From Campylobacter concisus (GTDB lineage: Bacteria > Campylobacterota > Campylobacteria > Campylobacterales > Campylobacteraceae): DNA of 64,000 nt. Where the stretch lies: NCBI RefSeq assembly GCF_001298465.1, contig NZ_CP012541.1, forward strand, positions 434,001-498,000, read 5' to 3'. Positions 1 to 9,642 of the stretch are shown piece by piece. The notes beneath the pieces were generated by a model that saw only the letters and a list, made by a program, of their open reading frames with translations, was not told the origin of the DNA and did not search any database. Position numbers and translations under genes: made by a program. How positions within the stretch are numbered: the stretch's first letter is position 1; every line of letters begins with the position of its first letter.

Positions 1-2
1 TC

Positions 3-1901
3 GCTAAGGTTGAAATCCCTGAAGCGATGAGCCATATGGCAAACAGCTTTGATGAAAACGGCGAGTTTAGCGACAGCGTGGATGAGAGATTTTACGCGAT
101 AAAGCAGGCTTTTATCGAGAAAAAGCGCCAGATCGACGCTGAGCTTAAAAAGCTCATCTACTCAAAGCACATCACGCCCTATCTAGTCGATACCCAGACG
201 CACTATATCAACTCGCAAGAGGCACTTTTGGTGCGTGGCGGCTTTAATCACGCCCTAAAAGGCACCGTTATCGCCAGAAGCTCAGGCGGCTACTTCTACG
301 TCGCACCTGCAAGCACCGAGCGCCTAAAAAAGGAGCAAGGCGAACTGCTTGATAGAAAAGAGGAGATCATTTTTGAGCACTGCAAGAAATTTAGCTTGCA
401 GATGAGCAAGAGCCTACTTTTTTTGAAATTTATAAACAACGCTTTTGATCAGTTTGACGCATATCAAGCGCGTGTAAATTTGGCAAGGTCACGTGATTAT
501 GAGTTTGTTTTGCCAAACAGCTCGCACGTCATAAAGCTTGAGAAATTTGCCCACCCAGCGCTAAAAAATCCAAAGAGCGTGAGTGTGGATTTTAGCAAAA
601 AGGTACTTCTCATTACCGGCGTAAATGCTGGTGGTAAGTCGATGCTTTTAAAATCTATCATCTCAGCCACACTGCTTGCGAAATATTTACTACCTATGCG
701 TATCGATGCAAACCGCTCAACGATCGGCTCTTTTAAAGAATTTGACGCTATTATCGAAGATCCGCAAAGTGTGAAAAACGACATTTCGACCTTTGCTGGC
801 AGGATGGTGCATTTTGCAAAGCTTTTTACTAAAAGATCGATCATCATCGGCATCGACGAGATCGAACTTGGCACCGACTTTGAGGAGGCTGCGAGCTTAT
901 ATGGAGTCATGATAGAGCGCCTCATCACTCAAGATATCAAAATGATCATCACGACCCACCACAAGCGCCTTGCGATGTTACTAGCTAAGAATCCAGAGGT
1001 TGAGCTAGTGGCGGCACTTTACGATGAGGCGGCTCAAAGGCCTAAATTTGAGTTTTTAAAAGGCACGATCGGCAAGTCTTATGCCTTTGAAACGGCGGCA
1101 AGATACGGCATATCTCAAAATTTAGTGGCTCAGGCAAAGAAAATTTACGGCGAGGATAAAGAGAATTTAAACGAGATCATCACAAAGACGCTAAATCTAC
1201 AAACCAAGCTTAATGAGAGCATAAAAGAGGTTACGGCAAAAGAGGAGCGACTGGAGCGCTTGCTTGAGGAGCAAAAAGAGCTAAAAGAGAAAAATGAGAT
1301 CAAGCTAAATGCGACTATTGCGCGCCTTGAAAAAGAGTATTATGAAGCGATAAATGCGGCAAAAGCTGTTATAAATTTCAAGGACATAAAAGACAAGCAA
1401 AGGGCGCTAAACGTGGCAAATGAGAAAAAAGCTGCCATCGTTAAGCCTAAAAAAACTGAGCGCGAGAGCCTAAAAATAGGCGATAGAGTGAAGTATGAAA
1501 ATATAAAAGGCACGGTTTTAAGCATCTCTAAAAATGACGCAATGATCGAGTCAAATGGCATAAATTTACGCGTGCCACTAGAGCTTTTAAGAAAAAATGG
1601 CAACGAAGTAGTCTTGCCTAAAAAAGGTGGCGTGAGCCTAAATGTCGATAAACCAAAGACAGCCTCACTCTCGCTTGATTTGCATGGCATGAGAGCTGAT
1701 GAGGCGATAGCAAAACTGGATAAATTTATCTCAGATAGTCTTGTTATGGGATTTGATGAGGTTAGCGTATTTCACGGCATCGGCACTGGCAAGCTCGCCT
1801 TTGCAGTTAAAAATTTCTTAAAAGAGCATCCAAGCGTGAAAGAATTTTTTGACGCACCGGCAAATCAAGGCGGATATGGAGCTAAAATAGTCAGGCTTTA
1901 A
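3..1901 (+). CDS. mutS2: Endonuclease MutS2 (5' end outside window)
   Basis: MutS2 family ATPase/nuclease, which in other bacteria suppresses recombination or acts on stalled ribosomes. The reading frame is open to the left edge, and the residues before the first in-window ATG (base 27) still read like MutS2, so about 100 N-terminal residues lie outside and that ATG is not the start. Visible are a Walker A loop (GVNAGGKS, about base 617), a Walker B segment (IIIGIDEIELG, about base 842), a long Lys/Glu-rich coiled coil (about 1140-1400) and a C-terminal Smr domain beginning LDLHG (about 1678), which is the nuclease part. The gene ends about 75 bases before the next gene, which has its own promoter. 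Confidence 0.93.
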   Translation, partial: AKVEIPEAMSHMANSFDENGEFSDSVDERFYAIKQAFIEKKRQIDAELKKLIYSKHITPYLVDTQTHYINSQEALLVRGGFNHALKGTVIARSSGGYFYVAPASTERLKKEQGELLDRKEEIIFEHCKKFSLQMSKSLLFLKFINNAFDQFDAYQARVNLARSRDYEFVLPNSSHVIKLEKFAHPALKNPKSVSVDFSKKVLLITGVNAGGKSMLLKSIISATLLAKYLLPMRIDANRSTIGSFKEFDAIIEDPQSVKNDISTFAGRMVHFAKLFTKRSIIIGIDEIELGTDFEEAASLYGVMIERLITQDIKMIITTHHKRLAMLLAKNPEVELVAALYDEAAQRPKFEFLKGTIGKSYAFETAARYGISQNLVAQAKKIYGEDKENLNEIITKTLNLQTKLNESIKEVTAKEERLERLLEEQKELKEKNEIKLNATIARLEKEYYEAINAAKAVINFKDIKDKQRALNVANEKKAAIVKPKKTERESLKIGDRVKYENIKGTVLSISKNDAMIESNGINLRVPLELLRKNGNEVVLPKKGGVSLNVDKPKTASLSLDLHGMRADEAIAKLDKFISDSLVMGFDEVSVFHGIGTGKLAFAVKNFLKEHPSVKEFFDAPANQGGYGAKIVRL

Positions 1902-1937
1902 CTTTTTCCCAAAAGTTAAAATTTATTTTAAGGTTGA

Positions 1938-1943
1938 TATAAT
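1938..1943 (+). promoter_or_regulatory. Sigma-70 -10 element upstream of the GGDEF/EAL gene
   Basis: A perfect TATAAT lies in the 75-base gap after mutS2. It is 34 bases before the TTG start at 1977, giving a leader of about 25 bases. No clear -35 box is visible, which is normal for Campylobacter sigma-70 promoters. A good ribosome binding site (AAGGGAAG, 1964-1971) follows. Confidence 0.6.
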
Positions 1944-1976
1944 CAGGGCAATTACACAAAACAAGGGAAGTAACTT

Positions 1977-3890
1977 TTGAGTAACAAGGACGAGCAAACG
2001 GGTAAAAATCTAAACATCACTAAAACGATTATAGGTTTAGTGTTTGTTTTGGGAAGTATTTTTTTAGTTGAAAACCTAGCAGTTTTTTATTTTAAATTTA
2101 ATAATGCTTCTGCTGAAAATGGCTTTAATCTTCGAAAGAAAGTTGATTATTTGACATATCAATATGTTGATTATTTCAAAAATGTCAGCAAATATGATGT
2201 CGCAAATTTTCAATCTTACATTAACGATAGCGCTATGGGTGATGTCCTTTTATTAAAGGATGATAATAAAAATGGATACAAGGTCGTAGCGTCTTCAGAA
2301 AAAAGAATAATAAATCAAGAATTTAACGACAAAAGCTGTGGAAATATCTTTGCTCATAATTTCCAAAAAGATTATTTTTGGGCAAAAATTTTGCCAGAAA
2401 ATGCTGCTCAAGTTTGTATGTTTGTGCCGGTCGGAGAGTATATATTAGGCTTTAAAGGAAAGGTCGATCAACGTATTACTGGTGCGCATGATGAGTACTT
2501 TTTTGAGTGGCTTTTAAATAATATGACTTTAACATTTATCTTAAGCTTCGTTGGTGCAATAGTTGCTTTATCTACTTGTATATGGTATGCGGTTAAGTAT
2601 ATAAAAGAAAAAAATAACTATAACGCATTAAAAATAGATACTAAAAAGCAGATAGAAGAGCTTGGAGAAAAGCTTTATATAGATCCAATGACTGGACTTT
2701 TAAATAAAACAGCATTGGTGCGTGATATTAATAGCTATGAAAATCCTAAAGTAGTGCTTATAGATATTGATGATTTTGGTAAGATGAATGACTTTTACGG
2801 TAAATTTGCATGTGATCAGATTTTGGTCAAGATGGCTGATTTGATCAGTGAATTTGCCAAAGATGAGAATATGAAGGCTTACTGTATAGAAGCAGATAGA
2901 TTTGCTCTGGTAGAAGATAGCGATAGCTTTATCGATAGATACGAGGATATGGTTGAAGATTTGATAGAAATTTTTAAAGGTCGTATGCTAAGTATAGTCG
3001 ATGAAGATGGTAGAGAGATAGAAGGTATCGAGATACATAGTACAATAGGCTTTGCTCTTGATAGTGACCAAACACTAAGAAAAGCAACAATAGCGTTAAA
3101 AACAGCAAAAGAGCAAGATAAAGACTATGTTTGTTATTTCAAAGGGCTAAATCAAAAAGAGGAATACGCAACTCAAATAGAACGCTCTAAACTGATACAA
3201 TACGCCACTATAAACAACAATATTGTTCCTTATTTTCAGCCGATAGTTAATGACCAAAAGGTACCCGTAAAATACGAATGCTTGATAAGACTTTTAGATA
3301 GAGGCGATGTTATATCACCAAATGTCTTTTTAGATATCTCAAAGCGCATTAAGCGTTATGCTGATCTTGAGAAACAACTCATTGTAAAGTGTTTTAAACA
3401 GCTTGTAGAGGATAAGAATTTAGTACTTTCTATAAATTTAAGCAGTAGAGATATGATCGATGGTGATGTTAGCTCACTTGTTTTAAATTTATTAAACAAG
3501 CACAATGTTGCTGGTAGAGTGGTGTTTGAGATCGTTGAAGATGAAGAGCTTAAAAATTTAGAGAGAGTTTCAAATTTTATCGAGCGTGTAAAAAGCATGG
3601 GTGCAAAGATTGCTATCGATGATTTTGGCTCAGGATATTCAAATTTTTCTTATATTATAAAGATCAAGCCTGACTACGTGAAGATCGATGGCTCTATTAT
3701 AAAAGATATAGACATAAATAAAGATTCACACTCTATCGCAAGTGCGATCGTGGCATTTGCAAAAGACCTTGGTATAAAAACTATTGCTGAATATGTGCAT
3801 TCAAAAGAGATATTTGAAATCTGTAAAGAGATCGGTGTAGATGAGTTCCAGGGCTTTTATTTTGGCGCGCCAGAGCGTGCTGGCTCATAA
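1977..3890 (+). CDS. Membrane GGDEF/EAL protein, probable c-di-GMP phosphodiesterase
   Basis: A 637-residue signalling protein. Membrane segments lie at about residues 14-36 and 183-205 and flank a periplasmic sensor region of about 145 residues that holds two cysteines (121 and 147). A GGDEF domain (about 235-390) is degenerate: the signature position reads EADRF (305-309), so cyclase activity is unlikely. The EAL domain (about 400-635) reads ECL at 434-436 but keeps the usual metal and substrate residues: E434, N487, E518, D548/D549 in [10 protein letters not shown]569, E605 and Q625. It is therefore probably an active c-di-GMP phosphodiesterase whose GGDEF domain is regulatory. The start is TTG, supported by AAGGGAAG five bases upstream. 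The cue sensed is unknown. Confidence 0.88.
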   Translation: MSNKDEQTGKNLNITKTIIGLVFVLGSIFLVENLAVFYFKFNNASAENGFNLRKKVDYLTYQYVDYFKNVSKYDVANFQSYINDSAMGDVLLLKDDNKNGYKVVASSEKRIINQEFNDKSCGNIFAHNFQKDYFWAKILPENAAQVCMFVPVGEYILGFKGKVDQRITGAHDEYFFEWLLNNMTLTFILSFVGAIVALSTCIWYAVKYIKEKNNYNALKIDTKKQIEELGEKLYIDPMTGLLNKTALVRDINSYENPKVVLIDIDDFGKMNDFYGKFACDQILVKMADLISEFAKDENMKAYCIEADRFALVEDSDSFIDRYEDMVEDLIEIFKGRMLSIVDEDGREIEGIEIHSTIGFALDSDQTLRKATIALKTAKEQDKDYVCYFKGLNQKEEYATQIERSKLIQYATINNNIVPYFQPIVNDQKVPVKYECLIRLLDRGDVISPNVFLDISKRIKRYADLEKQLIVKCFKQLVEDKNLVLSINLSSRDMIDGDVSSLVLNLLNKHNVAGRVVFEIVEDEELKNLERVSNFIERVKSMGAKIAIDDFGSGYSNFSYIIKIKPDYVKIDGSIIKDIDINKDSHSIASAIVAFAKDLGIKTIAEYVHSKEIFEICKEIGVDEFQGFYFGAPERAGS

Positions 3891-3898
3891 GGTACTTA

Positions 3899-4987
3899 GT
3901 GGTAATTAGCTTTTTAAAAGAGCTTTTAAGCTTTCGCTCTATCACACCTAATGATGCTGGGAGCTTAGAGTTTATCGCTAAATTTTTGCCTGATTTTGAG
4001 GCTAAATTTATAGAAAAAAATGGCACCAAAAATCTCATACTCTCTAAAATTTATGGTGATGGCGAGCATCTAGCTTTTGCTGGACACGTTGATGTCGTGC
4101 CTCCAGGTGAGGGCTGGGATAGTGAGCCATTTACTCCACTAGAAAAAGATGGCTACATCTATGCAAGAGGCGCACAGGACATGAAAAGTGGCGTGGCTGC
4201 TTTTGTTTGCGCTGCTAAAGATGCGAAATTTGATGGGAAGCTAAGCCTCATATTAACAAGCGACGAAGAGGGCGATGGCACATATGGCACGCCTTTAGCA
4301 CTTGAATATTTACGCAAAATAAATGATTTGCCAAAATTTTGCGTAGTGGCTGAGCCAACTTGTGATAAAAAATTTGGTGATAGCATAAAAGTTGGCAGAC
4401 GTGGCTCGATAAATGGCAAGATCGTGATAAAGGGCGTTCAAGGGCACGTGGCGTATCCTGAAAAGTGCATAAATCCGGTAAATTTAATAGCTCCACTTTT
4501 AAGTAAGATAGCTGATCACGATATGGACGCTGGAAGTGAGTTTTTTAGTCCAAGCAAGATTGTGGTAACTGATATCAGAGGTGGCATGCAAGTTTGCAAC
4601 GTCACACCAAGCGAGCTTAGCATAATGTTTAATGTGAGAAACTCAAATTTAACCGACGTAAATGACGTCGAGAGCTATCTTAGAGAGGTTTTAGATGGGC
4701 TTGATTACGAGCTTAGTATAAAGCAAAGCTCAAAGAGATTTTTAACGAATAAAGATAGCAAAATCGTAAAAAATTTAATGGCTTCTGTCACAAAGTTCAC
4801 AGGCGTTACGCCACTTTTAAACACAAAAGGCGGCACTAGCGATGCAAGGCACTTTGCTGAATTTGGCGTAGATGCGATAGAATTTGGCGTCATAAACGAC
4901 CGTATACACGCTAAAAACGAACGGGTTAGCTCCCACGAAGTAAATAAACTTTATGAAATTTTTAAAGATTTGATAGAAAAATTTTAA
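3899..4987 (+). CDS. dapE: Succinyl-diaminopimelate desuccinylase DapE
   Basis: Zinc-dependent M20-family hydrolase that removes succinate from N-succinyl-LL-diaminopimelate in lysine and peptidoglycan precursor synthesis (cytoplasm). The 362-residue length is normal. Metal and catalytic motifs are present: GHVDVVP (H63), [10 protein letters not shown], the SDEEGDG glutamate pair and the C-terminal GGTSDARHF. The start is GTG, eight bases after the stop of the preceding gene, so the two are probably co-transcribed although functionally unrelated. The sequence agrees along its length with my recollection of Campylobacter DapE. Confidence 0.95.
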   Translation: MVISFLKELLSFRSITPNDAGSLEFIAKFLPDFEAKFIEKNGTKNLILSKIYGDGEHLAFAGHVDVVPPGEGWDSEPFTPLEKDGYIYARGAQDMKSGVAAFVCAAKDAKFDGKLSLILTSDEEGDGTYGTPLALEYLRKINDLPKFCVVAEPTCDKKFGDSIKVGRRGSINGKIVIKGVQGHVAYPEKCINPVNLIAPLLSKIADHDMDAGSEFFSPSKIVVTDIRGGMQVCNVTPSELSIMFNVRNSNLTDVNDVESYLREVLDGLDYELSIKQSSKRFLTNKDSKIVKNLMASVTKFTGVTPLLNTKGGTSDARHFAEFGVDAIEFGVINDRIHAKNERVSSHEVNKLYEIFKDLIEKF

Positions 4988-5202
4988 TCCATAAATTTCA
5001 TTATCCTTAAACCAAAAGTTATTAATTGTCTAAAAAATACTTTCAAAAGCTATTTTGGTTGATATTTTTGTCAAAGAATTTTAAAAATAAGAAATTTTCT
5101 TTATTTGGCAATATTGCTATTATCTGTTACAATTCATGAAATAGCTGGGTTTTAGCAATTTTAAGTAAAACCTAATGAAATGCCCTTTTTAACGAGTACA
5201 AG
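4988..5202. other. AT-rich intergenic region with no recognisable gene
   Basis: With the remnant that follows, this is part of a 333-base gap between dapE and the DUF2809 gene. It is very AT-rich with stops in all frames, and I see no RNA gene or clear terminator. A sequence resembling a promoter -10 (about 5136-5142) lies just upstream of the SnoaL-like remnant and may be what is left of that gene's control region. Confidence 0.4.
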
Positions 5203-5292
5203 ATGGAAGTTATAAATACATTTATGGGCGAAAAATATATCCAGCACTATCCTGGCTTTAAAGATGGCATGGATATCATTTCTAATTTATAA
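5179..5292 (+). pseudogene. Remnant of a SnoaL/NTF2-like protein
   Basis: A short open frame between a TGA at 5176-5178 and a TAA at 5290-5292. An internal ATG at 5203 would give only 29 residues. The translation contains ALFNEYKMEVINTFMGEKYI followed by QHYPGFKDGMD, which resembles the start of SnoaL-like (NTF2-fold) proteins, where a helix leads into a YIQHNP-x-x-x-DG motif. The remaining 90 or so residues of such a protein are missing. I read it as a decayed fragment. A translated small protein cannot be excluded, but no good ribosome binding site precedes the ATG. Confidence 0.45.
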
Positions 5293-5320
5293 AAAGGTAA
5301 AATTTTCAAATAAGTAAAAA

Positions 5321-5764
5321 ATGCAAGTAAAACGAAAAATATACAAATCTTTTCAATACGAGAAAATGAGACATAGCTTGCGAGTTAGATTATCCTTTTT
5401 AGCCGTAGCAGTCGTGATTTTGGCAATCGAAATTTATATCGCAGCTTTTGTTAAAGGTGGCTTTGTACGTCATTATTTGGGTGATGTGTTAGTTACGGTG
5501 ATGCTTTACGCATTTGGACGAGCCGTGTTTAAAACCGCACCAAAAATTTTAGCGTTTGAAATATTTGCTTTCTCACTATTTATAGAAATTTTACAATACT
5601 TTAAAGTACTTGAAATTTTAGATATTCATAATTTAATAATACGCATAGTCTTTGGTGGAACATTTGATGTTAGCGACATCGTATGTTACGCGTTGGGCTG
5701 CTTGCTGGCTTATTTGATTGATGTCATTTGCTTTCTGCAAAAGTATAAAAGTCCAAAGATATAG
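5321..5764 (+). CDS. DUF2809 family membrane protein
   Basis: A 147-residue membrane protein with four predicted helices (about residues 24-46, 55-75, 79-97 and 118-140). It carries features I associate with DUF2809: a RHYLGDVLV motif, an E-(I/L)LQ-(Y/F)F segment, and GGTFDVSDIVCYALG near the end. The function of the family is not known. It may start at the ATG used here or at the internal ATG at 5366 (MRHSLRVRL), since there is no strong ribosome binding site for the first. It converges with polA. Confidence 0.72.
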   Translation: MQVKRKIYKSFQYEKMRHSLRVRLSFLAVAVVILAIEIYIAAFVKGGFVRHYLGDVLVTVMLYAFGRAVFKTAPKILAFEIFAFSLFIEILQYFKVLEILDIHNLIIRIVFGGTFDVSDIVCYALGCLLAYLIDVICFLQKYKSPKI

Positions 5765-5802
5765 TGATAAACTACAACTTTATTTTTTTTAAGTATAAAG
5801 AA

Positions 5803-5826
5803 GGAGTTAATCATATTAAAAACTCC
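5803..5826. terminator. Possible bidirectional terminator between DUF2809 gene and polA
   Basis: A six-base-pair inverted repeat (GGAGTT / AACTCC) with a 12-base loop in the short convergent gap. A run of eight T lies on the left (about 5783-5790), which in the minus orientation is an A-run. The stem is short, so this is a weak call. Confidence 0.35.
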
Positions 5827-5842
5827 AGCAAAATTTATCCGT

Positions 5843-8479
5843 TTATTTTAGTTCACCCCAATTTTTGGCAATATTTAGCGATGTTTTAAGCGGCACATTT
5901 AGCGTATAAATTTCCTCCATTGTCTTTTGCGTCGCCTTGCCAAATTCCTGCGCAAACTCGTCTTTTACTTCAAAGATCAGCTCGTCGTGGATTTGAAGTA
6001 GCATTTTTGCATTTTCATCTAAATTTGCTCTAACTTTTACCATAGCCATCTTGACTAGATCGGCCGCAGAGCCTTGAAAGACTGTATTTACCGCCTCGCG
6101 TTCAAACATTGCTATTTGCATAGGCGTGGCACTTTTGAAGTCAAAGTAGCGTCTTCTGCCAAGCAGCGTCTGCACAAAGCCGTCGTTTTTAGCTGAAATT
6201 TTTATGCTCTCCAAAAACTCTTTGATCGTCTCAAACGCCTTAAAATAGCGCTCTATATACTCTTTTGCCTCGGCTCTTGTGATATTTACCTGATTTGCTA
6301 GCTTGCTTGAGCCCATACCGTAAATGAGGCCAAAATTTATACTCTTTGCCACGGCTCTATTTTGCCCATCACTGCTACCAAATATGCTAATAGCCGTCCT
6401 TGCGTGGATATCCTCGTCATTTTTAAACGCCTCAAGCAGCGCAGGATCACGGCTGAAGTGAGCTAGCAGCCTAAGCTCGATCTGGCTGTAGTCAAGCCCC
6501 ACAAAGCTATAGCCCTCGCGCGCCTCAAAACACTCTCTAACATCCTTTGCGAGGCTACCACGAGCAGGGATGTTTTGTAAATTTGGATTTTTGCTTGAAA
6601 GTCTGCCAGTACTCGTGCCAGTTTGTAAAAAGCTCGTGTAAATTCGTGAGCCCTCATCCTTTTTCGCAAGCGCTAAAAGTGGCTCGCAGTAGGTGCTTTG
6701 TAGTTTATATAGCTCTCTGTAAGCTAAAATTTTCTCAATCACTGGATGAGCGTCCGTAAGTTCAGCTAGTACGCTCTCATCGGTGCTATATCCTGTTTTT
6801 GTCTTCTTTTTGGTTGGAAGCTTTAGATGCTCAAAAAGTATGACGCCAAGCTGTTTTACTGAGTTTATGTTGAAATTTTCGCCGCTTAGCTCGTAAATTT
6901 CACTTGTTAGCGTCTTTAGTTTGGTGTCGTTTTCAAGGATGAGCTTTTGCATCTTAGCTTCGTTTATCTTGATGCCGTTTTGCTCCATGTCAAAGAGTGT
7001 GAGGATAAAAGGAAACTCGTGCGTATCGGCAAGGGTGAGTAAATTTTTATCAAGTGTATTTAAAAAAGTTTTATAAAATTTAAGCGTTATCCAAGCGTCC
7101 TCACTCGCGTATTTGGCGGCATTTTCTAGCGGCACATTGCCAAAAGTTTGCCCCTTTTTGACAACGTCTTCAAACTTTATCGTGTCGTAGTCGTAGAGCC
7201 TCTTTGCTAGCGCATCCATGCCGACACTCGAGTTTGGATCGCTAAGCCAAGCAAGGATCATTGTGTCTTTAAAATTTGCTGGAGGATTTAGACCTAGGTT
7301 ATTTTTAACTATCTCAAAGTCGTATTTCAAATTTTGTCCGATCACGCAACCTTTGTAAATTTGTCCTATCGCCCAAGTGGCAAATTTTAGGCTAATTTGC
7401 TGCGGCACACCAAGGTAGCTGTGAGCCACTGGCACGTAGTAGGCGTCCTCGTCGTTAAAGCAAAAGCTAAATCCAACGATCTTTGCGTTCCTGCTATCAA
7501 CGCCTGTGGTCTCGGTGTCAAAGGCGACGATAGTCTCTGGTGTGACGTCTGATAAGAGCTTTTCAATGCTAGCCTCATCAAGGAGTAAATTTGCTCTAAA
7601 GCCAAGCTTAAATTCGGCATTTTCCTCTTTTTGCAAGCTTTTAAGAAGTCTGTTTAGATCGTACTCTTTTAAAATTTCTGAGATATTTATCAGAGGATTT
7701 TGCTCTGGAAATTTAGAGTGCTCAAGATCAAATGAACTAACTGCGTCATCAAATAAAGTGGCTAGCTTTTTGCTCAAAAATGCTTCGTCTTTTGCAGCTG
7801 CTAGCATATTTTTAGTGCGCTCGTTTCTAAGAAGGGCTAAATTTTCATAAATTCCCTCTAAGCTTCCGTACTCAGCCAAAAGCTTCTTAGCTCCCACTGC
7901 GCCGATGCCTTTTACACCTGGGATGTTATCCGAGCTATCGCCTGCGATGGCTAAAAAGTCCCTCACCTGTGCTGGATAAACTCCGTACTTTTCAAAGCAG
8001 CTTGCACTATCATGATCGATCTTGCTTTGTGGGCTGTAGATGCTCACTTTGCCGTCCTCTATGAGCTGGTAAAGGTCTTTATCGTGGGTGACTATTCGCA
8101 CAAATATACCTTTATCCTTGCAAAATTTAACCGCACTTGCGATGATATCATCGGCCTCGTAGCCCTCTCGGCTAAGGCTGTAAAGTCCCATTTTTTCTAT
8201 CATATCTATGCAAACTGGAAGCTGTTCTTTTAGCTGAGCTGGCGGCTCGCTCCTGTTTGCTTTGTAATTACCTAAAATTTCGTGACGTAAGGTCTTGCCT
8301 TTGCTATCAAGTGCGAAGATGAGATAGTCGCTTTGGTATTCATCCTTGAGGCTTGCTATAAAATTTGCAAAGCCACTTATCATTCCGCTTGGTTTGCCTT
8401 CTCTGTTTTTAAGTCCGCTCATGGCGTAGTAGAGCCTAAAAAAGAAACCAAAAGTGTCAATAATCGTAAGTGTTTTCAT
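5843..8479 (-). CDS. polA: DNA polymerase I
   Basis: An 878-residue polymerase for Okazaki fragment processing and repair. The N-terminal 5'-3' exonuclease region (TIIDTFGFFFRLYYA, then the GDSSDNIPGVKGIG H3TH segment) covers about residues 1-285. The 3'-5' exonuclease keeps its catalytic motifs (FDTETTG, NLKYDFE, YASED), so proofreading should be active. Polymerase motifs are A (DYSQIELRLLAHFS, about 660), B (KSINFGLIYGMG) and C (IHDELIFEV). The open frame extends 12 residues further up, but I choose the ATG at 8479 because the domain begins there and an AAAGGAT ribosome binding site sits just before it. It is convergent with the DUF2809 gene and divergent from the glycosyltransferase. Confidence 0.97.
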   Translation of the reverse strand: MKTLTIIDTFGFFFRLYYAMSGLKNREGKPSGMISGFANFIASLKDEYQSDYLIFALDSKGKTLRHEILGNYKANRSEPPAQLKEQLPVCIDMIEKMGLYSLSREGYEADDIIASAVKFCKDKGIFVRIVTHDKDLYQLIEDGKVSIYSPQSKIDHDSASCFEKYGVYPAQVRDFLAIAGDSSDNIPGVKGIGAVGAKKLLAEYGSLEGIYENLALLRNERTKNMLAAAKDEAFLSKKLATLFDDAVSSFDLEHSKFPEQNPLINISEILKEYDLNRLLKSLQKEENAEFKLGFRANLLLDEASIEKLLSDVTPETIVAFDTETTGVDSRNAKIVGFSFCFNDEDAYYVPVAHSYLGVPQQISLKFATWAIGQIYKGCVIGQNLKYDFEIVKNNLGLNPPANFKDTMILAWLSDPNSSVGMDALAKRLYDYDTIKFEDVVKKGQTFGNVPLENAAKYASEDAWITLKFYKTFLNTLDKNLLTLADTHEFPFILTLFDMEQNGIKINEAKMQKLILENDTKLKTLTSEIYELSGENFNINSVKQLGVILFEHLKLPTKKKTKTGYSTDESVLAELTDAHPVIEKILAYRELYKLQSTYCEPLLALAKKDEGSRIYTSFLQTGTSTGRLSSKNPNLQNIPARGSLAKDVRECFEAREGYSFVGLDYSQIELRLLAHFSRDPALLEAFKNDEDIHARTAISIFGSSDGQNRAVAKSINFGLIYGMGSSKLANQVNITRAEAKEYIERYFKAFETIKEFLESIKISAKNDGFVQTLLGRRRYFDFKSATPMQIAMFEREAVNTVFQGSAADLVKMAMVKVRANLDENAKMLLQIHDELIFEVKDEFAQEFGKATQKTMEEIYTLNVPLKTSLNIAKNWGELK

Positions 8480-8598
8480 TTTTATCCTTTGTGTAATTTT
8501 ATGAAATTTAGGCAAAAAATAGGCTGATTTATAAAAATTTTTGATATTATGGCGGACATTACAAATAAAAAATCACAAAAACAAAAAGCTTTGAGGTC

Positions 8599-9642
8599 AT
8601 GAAAAAAATAGTTTTTTTACGTATCAATCCAAACGCAGTCGGTGGTGCCGAACGCTATTTAAGAAGGCTTACTAAAGCCCTAAAAGACGTAGGTATAGAG
8701 ACATCTGTGCGCTCATATCTAGGAGAGGCTAGGATCTCGTCATGGAAAAAGGCTTTGAGATTTAACTCACAGGTAAAACGCCAGAAACAAAGCGATGAGG
8801 TATATTTTAGCTTGGAGCGAGTGAGCTGCGCAGATATTTATAGAGCAGGGGATGGGGTACATAAAATTTATCGTGCCACAAAGCCATTTTGGTGGGTTAA
8901 TCCTCTAAATTTTGTCTATCCATATCTAGAAAAACGTTGCTTTAAAAATTCTAAAAAGATAATCGCAAATTCAAACTACATAAAAGAGCAAATCATCTCA
9001 GCTTACGGTATCGATGAGTCAAAAATCGTTACTATTTACAACGGTATAAATTTGCCACAAAAAGTAGAAAAAGGAGAAGCAAAACTTAGCGTATGTGAAG
9101 AATTTGGACTTGACTACAATTTACCAATTGTGCTTTTTATCGGAAATGGCTTTAAAAGAAAAGGAGCAAAGGACTTTTTACTTCTTGTCTCAAAGCTAAA
9201 AACACCAGTAAATGCGCTAATAGTAGGCAAAGATAAAAATTTAAATTCATATAAGAAGCTAGCAAAAAAGCTAAAAATAAAGGCATTTTTTACAGGTGAG
9301 CAAAAAATGACTGCAAAATTTTATGAAGCAAGCGATATTTTTATATTTCCAACACACTATGAGCCATTTTCAAATGTCGTTCTAGAGGCGCTTAGCTTTA
9401 AAAATATTGTCTTTACAACGGCTCAAAATGGGGCAGCTGAAATTTTAGAAAATCGTTTTATCATGCGTGAACCAAATGATGAAAGTATACTGGAGCTAGT
9501 GGAGCAGGTGCTTAATGATAATGACATGATGAGAGAGATGCAAGAAAAGTCATTTTTACTTTCGCAAAAATTTAGTATAGAAGAAAATGCAAGCAAAACT
9601 CTTGAAATCATAAATGAAGTGCTAAATTTGGAGCAAAAGTGA
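8599..9642 (+). CDS. Glycosyltransferase family 4, probable lipooligosaccharide core enzyme
   Basis: A 347-residue GT-B glycosyltransferase. The N-terminal acceptor domain starts with a VGGAERYL motif. The C-terminal donor domain has FIGNGFKRKGAKDFL and the sugar-nucleotide-binding segment HYEPFSNVVLEALS with its E-x7-E pair. It overlaps waaF by four bases, so the two are translationally coupled, which argues for a role in adding a core sugar to lipid A-Kdo-heptose on the cytoplasmic side of the inner membrane. The sugar it transfers cannot be told from sequence. A TATTAT at 8545-8550 may be its -10 element. Confidence 0.85.
   Translation: MKKIVFLRINPNAVGGAERYLRRLTKALKDVGIETSVRSYLGEARISSWKKALRFNSQVKRQKQSDEVYFSLERVSCADIYRAGDGVHKIYRATKPFWWVNPLNFVYPYLEKRCFKNSKKIIANSNYIKEQIISAYGIDESKIVTIYNGINLPQKVEKGEAKLSVCEEFGLDYNLPIVLFIGNGFKRKGAKDFLLLVSKLKTPVNALIVGKDKNLNSYKKLAKKLKIKAFFTGEQKMTAKFYEASDIFIFPTHYEPFSNVVLEALSFKNIVFTTAQNGAAEILENRFIMREPNDESILELVEQVLNDNDMMREMQEKSFLLSQKFSIEENASKTLEIINEVLNLEQK

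Noticed and set aside
8480-8515. N-terminal extension of polA by 12 residues
   Set aside because: The extra residues do not fit the polymerase I start, and the ribosome binding site belongs to the ATG at 8479.
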